Positions 34,191 to 42,845 of a stretch of 50,727 nucleotides of DNA are shown in pieces. The notes beneath the pieces were generated by a model that ran no database searches, was not told the origin of the DNA, and saw only the letters and a list, made by a program, of their open reading frames with translations. The position numbers and the translations under genes are program-made. Position 1 is the stretch's first letter. The number at the start of each line of letters is the position of its first letter. Origin of the DNA: Candidatus Limivivens merdigallinarum (GTDB lineage Bacteria; Bacillota; Clostridia; Lachnospirales; Lachnospiraceae); contig DVFT01000028.1 in assembly GCA_018713105.1 (NCBI GenBank), positions 1 to 50,727 on the forward strand, written 5' to 3'.

Positions 34191-34807
34191 AACTTTCCGG
34201 TACAAAACAGAAAGTAAAGTGGAGCACCTCAAACAAATCTGTGGCAGCGGTAAACAGAAGCGGCCTTGTAACGGCAAAAAAAGCCGGCTCTGCCACGATT
34301 ACGGCAGCCGTTGGCGGGAAAAAGTTCACCTGTAAAGTAAAGATCAGCAATGCTGGTGGTATCCGGGGCAGCGTCACTTATACAGACAGCAGTCATGGAG
34401 GAAAGAAAGCGGACACGGGATCCAGAGTATTGTTAATTACCACAAACGGCAAAGCAAAAGGTCTGGAAATGACAGCGTGGACAAAGGCAGCTCAGGAAAA
34501 ATTCGAAAAGTATGGTATTTATTTTACGGAAGTTGACAGAAACGGGCATTATTCCTTTACAGATATTCCGGAAGGCGAATACCTAATTTTGATTATATCC
34601 GATGCTACAACATCGAAAATTGCTGCAGAACATTATGCGGAGTATAAAGCTTCGATTGAAATGAGTTTGACCGCTTCTCTGAGCAGCAGCGCAACAGGCA
34701 CGTTTTCCAAAGCTGTCGGTCTCTCAAACTGTGAAATAGCGATAGTAAACGTTAAGGAAAACTCACAGACGATACATAGCTATGATTTCGGTATCTCTTA
34801 CAATTGA
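34169..34807 (+). pseudogene. 5'-truncated surface protein remnant: Ig-like (Big_2) domain plus prealbumin-like domain
   Basis: An open frame whose conserved part begins around 34185 in the middle of a Big_2 domain (LKLSGTKQKVKWSTSNKSVA...ITAAVGGKKFTCKVKI) followed by a carboxypeptidase-regulatory or CNA-B-like domain (GSVTY...VDRNGHYSFTDIPEGEYLILI). There is no signal peptide and the first strands of the Ig fold are missing. The only start in frame is a GTG at 34169 inside the metallophosphoesterase gene. Proteins with these domains are secreted, so this copy is most likely non-functional, left by a deletion or recombination whose edge lies near the phosphoesterase stop. Coupled translation from the GTG cannot be excluded. 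Confidence 0.7.
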
Positions 34808-34852
34808 TTGGATGCTTCACAAATTTTTCACTAAATTATTAGCTCTCACCTC

Positions 34853-34881
34853 TTGACATTGACGATTGCAAGTGCTATAAC
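34853..34881 (+). promoter_or_regulatory. Promoter of hsp20
   Basis: TTGACA (34853-34858), 17-nt spacer, TATAAC (34876-34881). A TTGACATTGACG double motif overlaps the -35. Leader about 120 nt. No canonical CIRCE or CtsR box is recognised. Confidence 0.65.
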
Positions 34882-35007
34882 ACATATAGAACAAAGGAAG
34901 AGGAAAAAGAAAAAAATCCAAATCCGAAAGTTCGGCAACTCGACACTTACGGATACTCCGCAGGTGCTTAACATAGAAAGTCAAGTTTATGGAAGGAGAT
35001 ATGACTT

Positions 35008-35463
35008 ATGTTGATGCCTAGTATTTTTGGAGAAAATTTGTTTGATGATGATTGGATGGACTTTCCGTTCAGCAGCGATTTCTGGGGAAGAAGGAATCCG
35101 TTGTATGGAAAACATGCAAAGAACATGATGAAGACAGATGTCCGTGAGACTGACAATGGCTACGAAGTAGATATTGATCTGCCGGGATTTAAGAAGGATG
35201 AGATTCAGGCACAGCTTGAGAATGGATATCTGACCATCTCCGCTTCTAAGGGTCTGGATAAGGATCAGAAGGACAAAGAAGGCAGATACATCCGTCAGGA
35301 GCGTTATGCCGGAGCTATGAGCCGGAGCTTCTATGTAGGGGATGATGTTACCCAGGAAGACATTAAGGCAAAATATGAAAACGGTATTCTGAAGCTGTCG
35401 ATTCCGAAGAAGGAAGCAAAACCGGCAGTTGAGCAGAAAAAGCACATTGCCATTGAAGGCTAA
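35008..35463 (+). CDS. Hsp20/alpha-crystallin family small heat shock protein
   Basis: 151 residues. Alpha-crystallin domain from about residue 38 to 135: MKTDVRETDNGYEVDIDLPGFKKDEIQAQLENGYLTISA, then RQERYAGAMSRSFYVGDDV, then YENGILKLSIPKKE, the family end motif (A-x-x-x-n-G-v-L). N-terminal arm MPSIFGENLFDDDW is typical of clostridial Hsp18-like proteins. An ATP-independent holdase that binds unfolding proteins. RBS GGAAGGAG. Monocistronic with its own promoter and terminator. Confidence 0.93.
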   Translation: MLMPSIFGENLFDDDWMDFPFSSDFWGRRNPLYGKHAKNMMKTDVRETDNGYEVDIDLPGFKKDEIQAQLENGYLTISASKGLDKDQKDKEGRYIRQERYAGAMSRSFYVGDDVTQEDIKAKYENGILKLSIPKKEAKPAVEQKKHIAIEG

Positions 35464-35500
35464 AGCTCAGTGATACTGGTTTCGCCAGAAGACAGTTAAA

Positions 35501-35548
35501 AAATAGAAACGGCGCCGCGGTAATAAGACTGCGGCGCTGTTTCTATTT
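35501..35548 (+). terminator. Terminator of hsp20
   Basis: AAATAGAAAC..CGCCGC (35501-35518) pairs with GCGGCG..GTTTCTATTT (35531-35548) with small internal mismatches. Works in both directions. Confidence 0.85.
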
Positions 35549-35549
35549 C

Positions 35550-36199
35550 GGAAAATCAGAAACCAGGCTGCCGCAATCCGGACGGCTCTTTCTTACGGCA
35601 GACAGCAATTTATCGTAAATATCAAACAGGTTCTTACAATTCATCTCGTGTCGGTAGAATAGTTGTGTAAAATATCTTATCCCGCACGGGCAAACGTATA
35701 GTCTCGACGGAAGCGAAACACAGCTTTGCCGACATGCACTGTGCGCCGACAGATGTAGATTGTTAAGCAAAATCGCAGATTCCACTGTTTGCTGTGTACA
35801 TTGAATACGTGGATTCCCGCTGAGGAATTTTCTCTATTTTTTTGTAAAAAACATCCAAATATTTTAAAGTTCATGAAAAATCCGCTGGTATATGAGGAGC
35901 ATATTTTGGGAAATACCCCATATAGACAGGAGCCTTCAAACGGGCTATAATAAATTCAACATCAAATTCACATGTGACATTCAGACGTCACATTCTTGCC
36001 GAATCGGCAGTTTTCACCAGTTAACAATCTAATCAGAATGTTCCGTAGGGCGGCAGTGCTGTATCCCAAATTTCAACCTGAAAAGTCTAGGTGCGATCAA
36101 CAGATCTTAAAAAAGAAAACAGGTCTGAAAAATTTCTTTCCTGTTTGATTTGTTTATACAGTCCGTTCCCATAGCCTTTACGGAGCAAAGGAGGAACGT
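35550..36199. other. 650-bp region without a supported gene
   Basis: Short minus-strand open frames exist (35543-35785, 80 codons; 35677-35874, 65 codons) in two different frames over the same stretch. Neither has a recognisable domain, RBS or matching codon use; they may be relics of one decayed gene. The rest holds the promoter at 35923-35951 and a long leader to the Tad locus, with an AAACAGG/CCTGTTT hairpin near 36116-36147 that could act as a weak attenuator. Confidence 0.5.
35923..35951 (+). promoter_or_regulatory. Candidate promoter of the Tad pilus locus
   Basis: TAGACA (35923-35928), 17-nt spacer, TATAAT (35946-35951). It gives a leader of about 240 nt before the first tad gene at 36200, leaving room for post-transcriptional control. 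Confidence 0.6.
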
Positions 36200-36712
36200 A
36201 TGGGAAATGTTTGTACAGGGATTCTCCTTGTGATTTCCGGGATCAGTGTCTGGATGGACCTGAAATGGAGACGGATCGCAAATCCCTTGATGGGATGCGG
36301 CTGGGTTTTAGGGCTTCTCTTCCATTGGATGAAGTGGGGGTGGCTTGGAACCTTTACCTTTCTTGGAGAGGCGGGATTTCCGATTTTAGTATGGGGGATT
36401 TTCTACTATTTCAGGATGATTGGAGCAGGGGATATCAAGCTTTTTTCAGTCCTGGGAGGTTTCCTGGGGATCTATCAGTGTGCTTTGCTGATGCTTTGGT
36501 CTGTTGTTTTAGGCGGCGTGCTTGCTGCTATTCTCATGGTCATTCGACGGAACTTTTACCGGCGTCTGCTGTATTTTCAATGCTATTTGATGGGGGTAAT
36601 CTGCCGGACAGGCTGGAGACCATACCGGGAAGGAGAGGAGAAGGACAGCACCTTTCACTTTACCATTCCCATTTTTATCAGCTTACTATTACTGTTAGGA
36701 GGGATACTTTGA
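36200..36712 (+). CDS. A24 family prepilin peptidase, TadV/CpaA-like (copy 1)
   Basis: 170 residues, six hydrophobic helices. The two catalytic aspartates of this family are visible: Asp in WMDLKWRRIANPL (about residue 20) and the GxGD-type GAGDIKLF (about 76-81). It removes the leader of Flp-type prepilins at the cytoplasmic face. First gene of the Tad cluster; RBS AAAGGAGG. Its TGA stop overlaps the TTG start of the next gene. A second A24 gene occurs at 43766. Confidence 0.9.
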   Translation: MGNVCTGILLVISGISVWMDLKWRRIANPLMGCGWVLGLLFHWMKWGWLGTFTFLGEAGFPILVWGIFYYFRMIGAGDIKLFSVLGGFLGIYQCALLMLWSVVLGGVLAAILMVIRRNFYRRLLYFQCYLMGVICRTGWRPYREGEEKDSTFHFTIPIFISLLLLLGGIL

Positions 36713-37713
36713 AAAAGAATATTTTGGCTGTCTGTGACCTGGAGACGTCCTATGCGTACAACCTGATGGAGTCCATCTATGAAAAGGAAGGGACTGCGTT
36801 CGAGATCCAGGCATTTACCAGTGTGAAAAGTTTGGCGGCATTTACAAAGGAGCAGCCCATAGAGCTTTTGCTGATCTCAGCCTCAGCCATGCACGACAGT
36901 GTGAAAGAACTGCCCATCGGGAAAATCATGATTCTGTCTGAAGGAGAACGGATCAAAGAGCTATCAAAATATCCGTGCGTTTACAAATATCAGGCGTCGG
37001 ACCAGCTGATCCGGGAAGTCATGGATTACTATGTGCAGGATCAGGCAGCAGAGCCCACCGTCCTTTTGAAGAAAAAGGTACGGGTGATCGGCATTTACTC
37101 CCCGGCGGGCAGATGCCTGAAGACCTCCTTTGCTTTGGCCTACGGGCAGTTGGCAGCGCGGGAAAGCCATACGCTGTATCTGAACCTGGAGGAATATGCA
37201 GGCTTTGAAAGCCTGATGAAGGAGGAATACTCTGCGGATATCACGGATCTTCTCTATTTTGCAAAACTTGGAAACGGCAGCCTGGTCTATCGGATCGGCA
37301 GTCTGGTGAAGCAGGTAGGCAGTCTGGATTACATTCCGCCGGCTGTCATGGGAGAGGATTTAAAGGAGATTAAACCTGGGGAATGGTGCGGGCTGATCCA
37401 AGAGCTGAAGGACTACAGTTCCTATGATACCCTGGTGCTGGATATCGGTAATTCCGTGAGGGGAATCCCAGAAATTTTGAAGGAATGCACAATGATCTAT
37501 ATGCCAGTGAGGGAGGACGCCGTATCCATAGCGAAGCTCCGACAGTATGAAAAAGCGCTGGAACAAAGAAATATGGGATACATCATGGAAAAGACCAGAA
37601 AGCTCAAGCTTCCCTATCACAGTAGTTTCGGAAATAAAGAGGACTATGTGGATCAGCTTTTATGGGGAGAGTTGGGGGATTATGTGAGGGGAATTTTAAG
37701 GGAGGAGGAATGA
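36709..37713 (+). CDS. TadZ/CpaE-like P-loop ATPase of the Tad pilus
   Basis: 334 residues from a TTG at 36709, preceded by TTAGGAGG at proper distance and overlapping the previous stop; the frame is open far upstream but only through the overlapping peptidase gene. N-terminal receiver-like domain (to about 120), then a MinD/ParA-type domain: VRVIGIYSPAGRCLKTSFAL as P-loop, TLYLNLEEYAGFE, and YDTLVLDIGNSVRG as Walker B-like segment. The P-loop has Leu where the usual G-K-T glycine stands (PAGRCLKTS). TadZ proteins localise the pilus machine at a cell site. Confidence 0.85.
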   Translation: MKKNILAVCDLETSYAYNLMESIYEKEGTAFEIQAFTSVKSLAAFTKEQPIELLLISASAMHDSVKELPIGKIMILSEGERIKELSKYPCVYKYQASDQLIREVMDYYVQDQAAEPTVLLKKKVRVIGIYSPAGRCLKTSFALAYGQLAARESHTLYLNLEEYAGFESLMKEEYSADITDLLYFAKLGNGSLVYRIGSLVKQVGSLDYIPPAVMGEDLKEIKPGEWCGLIQELKDYSSYDTLVLDIGNSVRGIPEILKECTMIYMPVREDAVSIAKLRQYEKALEQRNMGYIMEKTRKLKLPYHSSFGNKEDYVDQLLWGELGDYVRGILREEE

Positions 37714-38927
37714 CGGTGACATCAGAGGATATCAGCCATCGCCTGAGAAAAAAGCTCCGCGACCGTATGGATCAGGTCCGTGAGATCGACGATGAGGAGA
37801 TTTACAAAAAGATTGACGATCTCATTTTGGAGGAGGGGCGCTGTCAGTATCTTAGCCTTGCCAGGAGGGAAGCGCTTCGCCAGGAGCTGTACAACAGTGT
37901 CAGGAAACTGGATATTCTGCAGGAACTGATCGACGATGATACCGTGACGGAGATCATGGTCAACGGCACGGAAGGCATCTACTATGAACGAAACGGAACG
38001 CTGTATCCCTGGGAGAAGAAAATTACCTCCCGGGAAAAACTGGAAGACATCGTACAGCAGATCGCAGGACGATGCAACCGGATTGTCAATGAGGCGGTTC
38101 CAATAGCAGACGCCCGTCTTGAGGACGGTTCCAGGGTAAATCTTATTCTCTATCCGATTGCCTTGAATGGACCGATCATCACCATCCGGCGTTTTCCAAG
38201 AGAACCGATCAGCATGGAGATGCTGATCCAATGGAAGGCAGTTTCCAGAGAGGCTGCAGAGTTTCTCGAAAAACTGGTACGGGCTGGATACAATATTTTT
38301 ATCAGCGGAGGGACCGGATCAGGCAAGACTACATTTCTGAATGCACTTTCTGAATTTATCCCCAGTGAAGAGCGGATCATCACCATTGAAGATAATGCGG
38401 AACTCCAGATTCGTGGAATCCCCAATCTGGTGCGCATGGAAGCACGGAAGGGAAACACGGAGGGAGAGCATGAGATTACCATCAGGGATTTGATCAAGGC
38501 GAGCCTTCGGATGCGCCCCAACCGGATCATTGTGGGGGAGGTGCGCGGTGAGGAGGCGCTGGACATGCTTCAAAGCCTGAATACTGGTCATGACGGTTCT
38601 CTGTCTACTGGTCACGGAAACAGTCCCAGGGATATGCTCTCCAGGCTGGAAACTATGGTATTGATGGGGATGGAGCTTCCGCTTCCCGCCATTCGGCGTC
38701 AGATTGCATCGGGCATCGATATTATGGTGCATCTGGGGAGAATGAGGGATAAGAGCAGGAAGGTACTGGAAATTCTGGAGATTACCGGATACGATTCGGT
38801 TTCCGGGGAGATCCAGACGAATCTTCTGTATGAGTACGAGGAGGAGAAGGGAAAGGAAGGGAGACTGGTCAGAAAAAATGAACTTTTGGAGACGCAGAAG
38901 CTTGAAAGGGCAGGGATCCAAATCTAA
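37710..38927 (+). CDS. tadA: TadA/CpaF secretion ATPase
   Basis: 405 residues from ATG 37710 (GGGAGGAGG upstream, 4-nt overlap with the previous stop). Type II/IV secretion ATPase family: N-terminal three-helix part, Walker A GGTGSGKTT (about 200-208), IIVGEVRGEEALDMLQSLNTGHDGSLSTGHGNSPRDMLSRLE covering Walker B and His boxes, and arginine-rich FPREPISM segment. The hexamer supplies ATP energy for Flp pilus assembly with TadB and TadC. Confidence 0.95.
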   Translation: MTVTSEDISHRLRKKLRDRMDQVREIDDEEIYKKIDDLILEEGRCQYLSLARREALRQELYNSVRKLDILQELIDDDTVTEIMVNGTEGIYYERNGTLYPWEKKITSREKLEDIVQQIAGRCNRIVNEAVPIADARLEDGSRVNLILYPIALNGPIITIRRFPREPISMEMLIQWKAVSREAAEFLEKLVRAGYNIFISGGTGSGKTTFLNALSEFIPSEERIITIEDNAELQIRGIPNLVRMEARKGNTEGEHEITIRDLIKASLRMRPNRIIVGEVRGEEALDMLQSLNTGHDGSLSTGHGNSPRDMLSRLETMVLMGMELPLPAIRRQIASGIDIMVHLGRMRDKSRKVLEILEITGYDSVSGEIQTNLLYEYEEEKGKEGRLVRKNELLETQKLERAGIQI

Positions 38928-39756
38928 ACAAGGAAAGAAATATTCCCTGGATGGCAGGAAGAGGAAAGCAAGCAAGGGAATCAAAGAAAATCAGCGCGAT
39001 GGAGATCCTTCCGTGAGAAAAGATTATCATGTCTACGAACTGAATATTCGTGAAAAAGCAGTGTATCTCGTAGGCTATATTCTTGCAGCCTCTTTGGTCA
39101 GTTTTTTGTTTTATCATTCCTTGTTTCCGGCGGTTATCGCGATCCCCTTTGCGGGGAAATTTCTGAAAGGGCAGCAGAAAAGGCTGGCGGAAAAGCAAAG
39201 GAAGCAGTTCCTGGCAGAATTTCTCACCGGAATCCGGGCGGTATCCAATGCATTGGGAGCAGGGTATTCCATTGAAAATGCCTTTGAGGAGGCAGAAAAA
39301 GAGACAAGAAAGGTCTACGGAGAAAACAGTATGATTGTCAGAGAGTTTTCTTATCTGACTTCGATGCTGAAGGTCAACCGTACTTTGGAATATCTTCTCG
39401 AAGAGCTGGGGCAAAGAAGCGGGCTGGAGGATGTAGAAAGCTTTGCAGAGGTATTTGCTGTGGCGAGACGTTCCGGCGGCGATTTGAACCTGATTATCCG
39501 AAGCACAGTGGAACATATCAGCCAGAAGGAAGAGACCAGGCAGGAGATTGAGACAGGACTTGCGTCCAGAAAGATGGAACAGAAAGTGATGAGTGTGATT
39601 CCGATGTTTATTCTGTTTTATGTGGGAACGGCATCTCCTGAGCTTCTGGAAGGGATGTATGGGAACGTGCTGGGGATTGCAGTGATGAGCGGCTGCCTTT
39701 TGGTGTATGGGGCGGCGTTTCGCTGGGGCAGCAGGATTGTAAAGATCGAGGTGTAG
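38878..39756 (+). CDS. tadB: TadB-like type II secretion F-domain membrane protein
   Basis: 292 residues from ATG 38878, which overlaps the end of tadA by 50 nt. Start is uncertain: RBS support there is weak, and a GTG at 39013 with GGAGAT 6 nt before it would give 247 residues beginning VRKDYHVYELN. The protein has two N-terminal helices, a cytoplasmic type II secretion F domain (FLAEFLTGIRAVSNALGAGYSIENAFEEA...RSGLEDVESFAEVFAVARRSGGDL) and two C-terminal helices. Forms the inner-membrane platform with TadC. The region before 39013 is very rich in Lys and Arg. Confidence 0.88.
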   Translation: MNFWRRRSLKGQGSKSKQGKKYSLDGRKRKASKGIKENQRDGDPSVRKDYHVYELNIREKAVYLVGYILAASLVSFLFYHSLFPAVIAIPFAGKFLKGQQKRLAEKQRKQFLAEFLTGIRAVSNALGAGYSIENAFEEAEKETRKVYGENSMIVREFSYLTSMLKVNRTLEYLLEELGQRSGLEDVESFAEVFAVARRSGGDLNLIIRSTVEHISQKEETRQEIETGLASRKMEQKVMSVIPMFILFYVGTASPELLEGMYGNVLGIAVMSGCLLVYGAAFRWGSRIVKIEV

Positions 39757-39758
39757 CG

Positions 39759-41108
39759 ATGATTCGTTGGGAAGAGCCCTTTGAGAGGGCGGCAGAAAAA
39801 TTGTTTGAACGCTGGGGACGGAAGATTTACGGAAATAAAATAGAAAAGCTGGAGGCACAGCTGAAGAGAATACAATCTCCGAAGACAGCCAGGGAATCCT
39901 ATATACTTGCCTGGAAACAGGGGCTGGAAGCACTTTTTTTTGGAACCGTGCTGTTGTCTCTGGCGGTTGTAGCTTCAGTGGGAAAGCCTAAGGCGGAGGA
40001 ACGTTATCAGATGAAGAGACCATCATATGGGGAAGGAAACCTGGAGACGGAAGTAGAAGCCCTGGTAGAAGGAGAAAGCGAACGGCTTGCGGTTCCCATT
40101 ACCGTGAAGGAACGGCAGTATACCCAGAAGGAACTCTCAGAGTTATTTGCTGCTTATGAGGAAAGGCTGCCGGAACTGATCCTAGGCGACAATAAAAGCC
40201 TGGATCAAGTGAGAAGTCCCCTTTCCCTTCCAGATACCCTTGAGAATGGCGCGATTTCGGTCAGCTGGTACCTGGAGCCGTCCAATTACATGAATGACCA
40301 GGGAGAATTTGAGGAGGAGCCGCCGGAGGAGGGCAGCCTTGTGGAGCTGTGTGCCATCCTCAAATATCAGGAGAAAGAACAGGAATATCGCTTTTTCGCA
40401 AAGCTGTATCCCAGGGAAAAGACATCCGAAGAGCGCCTTGGACAGCGTCTTGCAGAAGAAGCGGCAAGGGAGGAAGAACGGGATCCAACCGCCGGGGAAG
40501 TCCTGCTTCCGGAGGAGATTGACGGAAAAAAGATACAGTGGATGACACCTGGCACACCGATTGTTCCGCTGGGGGCGGCGTTGCTCTTTGTGATGATCTG
40601 GTATCTGTTGACCAAAGACGAGAAAAAGCTGAAGGAAAAACTGGAGTTTCGAAGGCGGCAGATGATTATGGATTATCCGATGATCCTCTATAAGATGAGT
40701 ATGCTTTTGGGAGCAGGCATGACCATACAGGGAGCGTTTCGAAAAATTGCCTTTCATTACAAGGAAACAAGGGGAAATGAGCTCCATTATGCCTATGAGG
40801 AAATGCTGAACGCCTGTTATCAGATGGAAAAAGGCACGGGGGAGGCTGCGGCTTACGAAAATTTTGGTCAGAACTGCCAGGATCTGCGGTATATCAAATT
40901 TGGAAGTATGCTTTCCCAGAACTTAAAGAAGGGTTCCAAAGGGCTGTCAGAGCTTTTGATGCGGGAAGCAAGCCTTGGCATGGAGGAACGCAGGAATCTT
41001 GCCCGCAGGATGGGGGAGGAGGCGGGGGTTAAGCTTCTGCTTCCCATGATGCTGATGCTGGTCTTGGTGATGGTAATCCTGATCGTCCCCTCCGTGCTGG
41101 CTTTTTAA
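39759..41108 (+). CDS. tadC: TadC-like F-domain protein with a large extracellular insert
   Basis: 449 residues, longer than ordinary TadC (about 300). A first membrane helix at about 55-72 is followed by some 195 acidic, Glu-rich residues (about 73-265) without membrane segments, then a helix at about 267-288, the F domain (MDYPMILYKMSMLLGAGMTIQGAFRKIA...KFGSMLSQNLKKGSKGLSELLMREAS) and a final helix. The insert has no recognised fold; with the first helix crossing once it should face outside. RBS GAGGTG. Partner of TadB in the assembly platform. Confidence 0.87.
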   Translation: MIRWEEPFERAAEKLFERWGRKIYGNKIEKLEAQLKRIQSPKTARESYILAWKQGLEALFFGTVLLSLAVVASVGKPKAEERYQMKRPSYGEGNLETEVEALVEGESERLAVPITVKERQYTQKELSELFAAYEERLPELILGDNKSLDQVRSPLSLPDTLENGAISVSWYLEPSNYMNDQGEFEEEPPEEGSLVELCAILKYQEKEQEYRFFAKLYPREKTSEERLGQRLAEEAAREEERDPTAGEVLLPEEIDGKKIQWMTPGTPIVPLGAALLFVMIWYLLTKDEKKLKEKLEFRRRQMIMDYPMILYKMSMLLGAGMTIQGAFRKIAFHYKETRGNELHYAYEEMLNACYQMEKGTGEAAAYENFGQNCQDLRYIKFGSMLSQNLKKGSKGLSELLMREASLGMEERRNLARRMGEEAGVKLLLPMMLMLVLVMVILIVPSVLAF

Positions 41109-41137
41109 ACAGACGAGATGGAAGGGAGGTGGAAGGA

Positions 41138-41305
41138 ATGAACCATATTCGGGATTTTTGGCGAGAAGAGGATGGCGTGGGGGTTGTGGAAATTATTTTG
41201 ATCCTTGTGGTCCTCATCGGTCTGGTCGTAATCTTCAAGAGCCAGCTCACCAGCCTGGTAAAGAGCATCTTTAAGAAAATCACCAGCCAGAGCAACAGTA
41301 TTTGA
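41138..41305 (+). CDS. Flp1-type class III pilin
   Basis: 55 residues, ATG with GAAGG upstream. Positively charged leader (MNHIRDFWREEDG) then VGVVEIILILVVLIGLVVIF, a hydrophobic pilin helix with Glu at +5 if cleavage follows the Gly at residue 13; this Glu is diagnostic for Flp/type IVb pilins. A short Lys- and Ser-rich tail ends the protein. It is the likely major pilus subunit, processed by one of the A24 peptidases at 36200 and 43766 and assembled by TadABC. Confidence 0.9.
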   Translation: MNHIRDFWREEDGVGVVEIILILVVLIGLVVIFKSQLTSLVKSIFKKITSQSNSI

Positions 41306-41317
41306 AAAAGGAGACGT

Positions 41318-42823
41318 ATGGAACATCAGACAAAGGGCAGCATGACGGTTTTTTTCAGTATCCTGACGGTTCTGTTTTTGTCACTGCTCTGTGCTCTGGC
41401 GGAGTCGGCAAGGATTCAGGGCGCCAAGGTGAAGGCATCTTCCGTTTTGGACTTGGGAGTATTCTCTCTGTTCGGAGAATACGACAGGTATCTGCTGGAA
41501 GAATACGACGTTTTTGCCTTCAATGGAAGCTATGGGACGGGAACATTTTCCATTGGGGACGTGGAAGAACGGCTGGATCGCTATATGAGTAAAAATGCAA
41601 AGCCGGGGACGACGCTTTTTCCCATGGACACGGAAGGAAGCCAGATTTTGGAATACGCACTTCTGACGGATTCCAAGGGTGAGGTTTTCAAAAATCAGGT
41701 GGTATCCAACTTGAAAAGCGCCATAGGGACAGAAGCGGCGGCAAGATTTCTTGAGAAAAAACGGGATGCCGAGGCAATGGAGAAGGAGGGAGAACTCTAT
41801 GAGCAGCAGGAGCAGACAAACCATACAGACCTGGAGCGTCTCGAAGCGGAAAAAGAGCAGGCTGCAGCAGAAGAAACAAAAGAGGCTGGAGTGGTTGAGA
41901 TCACCCCAGAACCGGAGACTCCCACCCCAGCCAATCCGTTGGATGTGATAAAGCAGATCAAAAAGACAGGAATCCTGGGATTGGTGATGCGAAATCCGGA
42001 GGAGGTTTCCAAAAAAACCCTGGAAAAGGACCAGCTGGTCAGCCGGCGGAGACGGGAGAACGGCAATATGAGGCTTCCGGGAAAACAAAGCGGAGTGGCG
42101 GCAGACGCCGTTTTCCTGGAATATCTGACAAGCCGGTTCGGAAATTTCAGGGAACCTAAGGAAAAAAGCGGTCTTGCCTATCAGATGGAGTATCTGCTGG
42201 GAGGAAAGACCAGTGACAGGGAGAATTTGAAAAAGGTAGTGAATAAATTGCTGTTTGTAAGGGAGGGCGTTAATTTTCTGTGTATTGGGGGAAATGCCAG
42301 GATGCGGCATGAGGCGGAACTTTTGGCAGCAGCCCTTACCGCAGCGATCCCGATCCCAGGAATCACAGCTGCTACTACGGCGGCGCTCCTTCTGGCATGG
42401 GCTTATGGGGAAAGTCTTTTGGATGTACGGCAGCTTTTGGCAGGAGGAAAAGTGCCGCTGGTGAAGACAGAGCAGAGTATTAAGCTGACGTTGAATAATC
42501 TGATCCATCTCACGGAAGTCCTGAAAGAATGCGACAGCGGGGGAGGGGAAGGAGTGGACTATGAAGGCTATCTCCAGATCCTCCTGGTGGGAGGAAGTCA
42601 GAAAGAGTATCCGATGAGAGCCCTGGATCTGATCGAGACGGAACTGCGGCAGAAGGAAAATTATGGGAGTTTTTGTATCGACCATTGTATTGCAGGTCTT
42701 AGCGCACAGGCAGAATGGCAGTTCAAACCTGTTTTCAGCGGAGCAGCATCTGCATTCCTGGGAGGACGGCTTGGCAGAATCTCATACGTCTCGGAAAAGG
42801 AATTTTGTTATCAGACAGGATAA
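41318..42823 (+). CDS. DUF5702 domain protein (TadG-like, pilus-associated)
   Basis: 501 residues. Starts with KGSMTVFFSILTVLFLSLLCALAESARIQ, a TadE/TadG-like N-terminal helix after a short leader. The rest is extracellular-looking: LGVFSLFGEYDRYLLEEYDVFAFNGSYG is the DUF5702 signature, then an acidic Glu/Gln-rich stretch (about 145-210), a Pro-rich spacer and a helical C-terminal half with one hydrophobic hairpin (AAALTAAIPIPGITAATTAALLLAWAYG). Members occur in Firmicute Tad loci; function is not established. RBS AAAAAGGAG. Confidence 0.85.
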   Translation: MEHQTKGSMTVFFSILTVLFLSLLCALAESARIQGAKVKASSVLDLGVFSLFGEYDRYLLEEYDVFAFNGSYGTGTFSIGDVEERLDRYMSKNAKPGTTLFPMDTEGSQILEYALLTDSKGEVFKNQVVSNLKSAIGTEAAARFLEKKRDAEAMEKEGELYEQQEQTNHTDLERLEAEKEQAAAEETKEAGVVEITPEPETPTPANPLDVIKQIKKTGILGLVMRNPEEVSKKTLEKDQLVSRRRRENGNMRLPGKQSGVAADAVFLEYLTSRFGNFREPKEKSGLAYQMEYLLGGKTSDRENLKKVVNKLLFVREGVNFLCIGGNARMRHEAELLAAALTAAIPIPGITAATTAALLLAWAYGESLLDVRQLLAGGKVPLVKTEQSIKLTLNNLIHLTEVLKECDSGGGEGVDYEGYLQILLVGGSQKEYPMRALDLIETELRQKENYGSFCIDHCIAGLSAQAEWQFKPVFSGAASAFLGGRLGRISYVSEKEFCYQTG

Positions 42824-42845
42824 GCGATGGGAAAAGGAGGAGCAC

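Noticed and set aside
34838..34881. CIRCE (HrcA) operator before hsp20
   Set aside because: TTAGCTCTC and AAGTGCTAT are present but separated by about 22 nt rather than 9 and not complementary enough. No CtsR heptad repeat was seen either.
35543..35874. Two overlapping short minus-strand open frames after hsp20
   Set aside because: Different frames over the same DNA, no RBS, no domain; treated as a gene-free or decayed stretch.
41381..42685. 434-codon minus-strand open frame opposite the DUF5702 gene
   Set aside because: Antisense to a well-supported pilus gene with RBS and operon context; composition and lack of motifs mark it as spurious.
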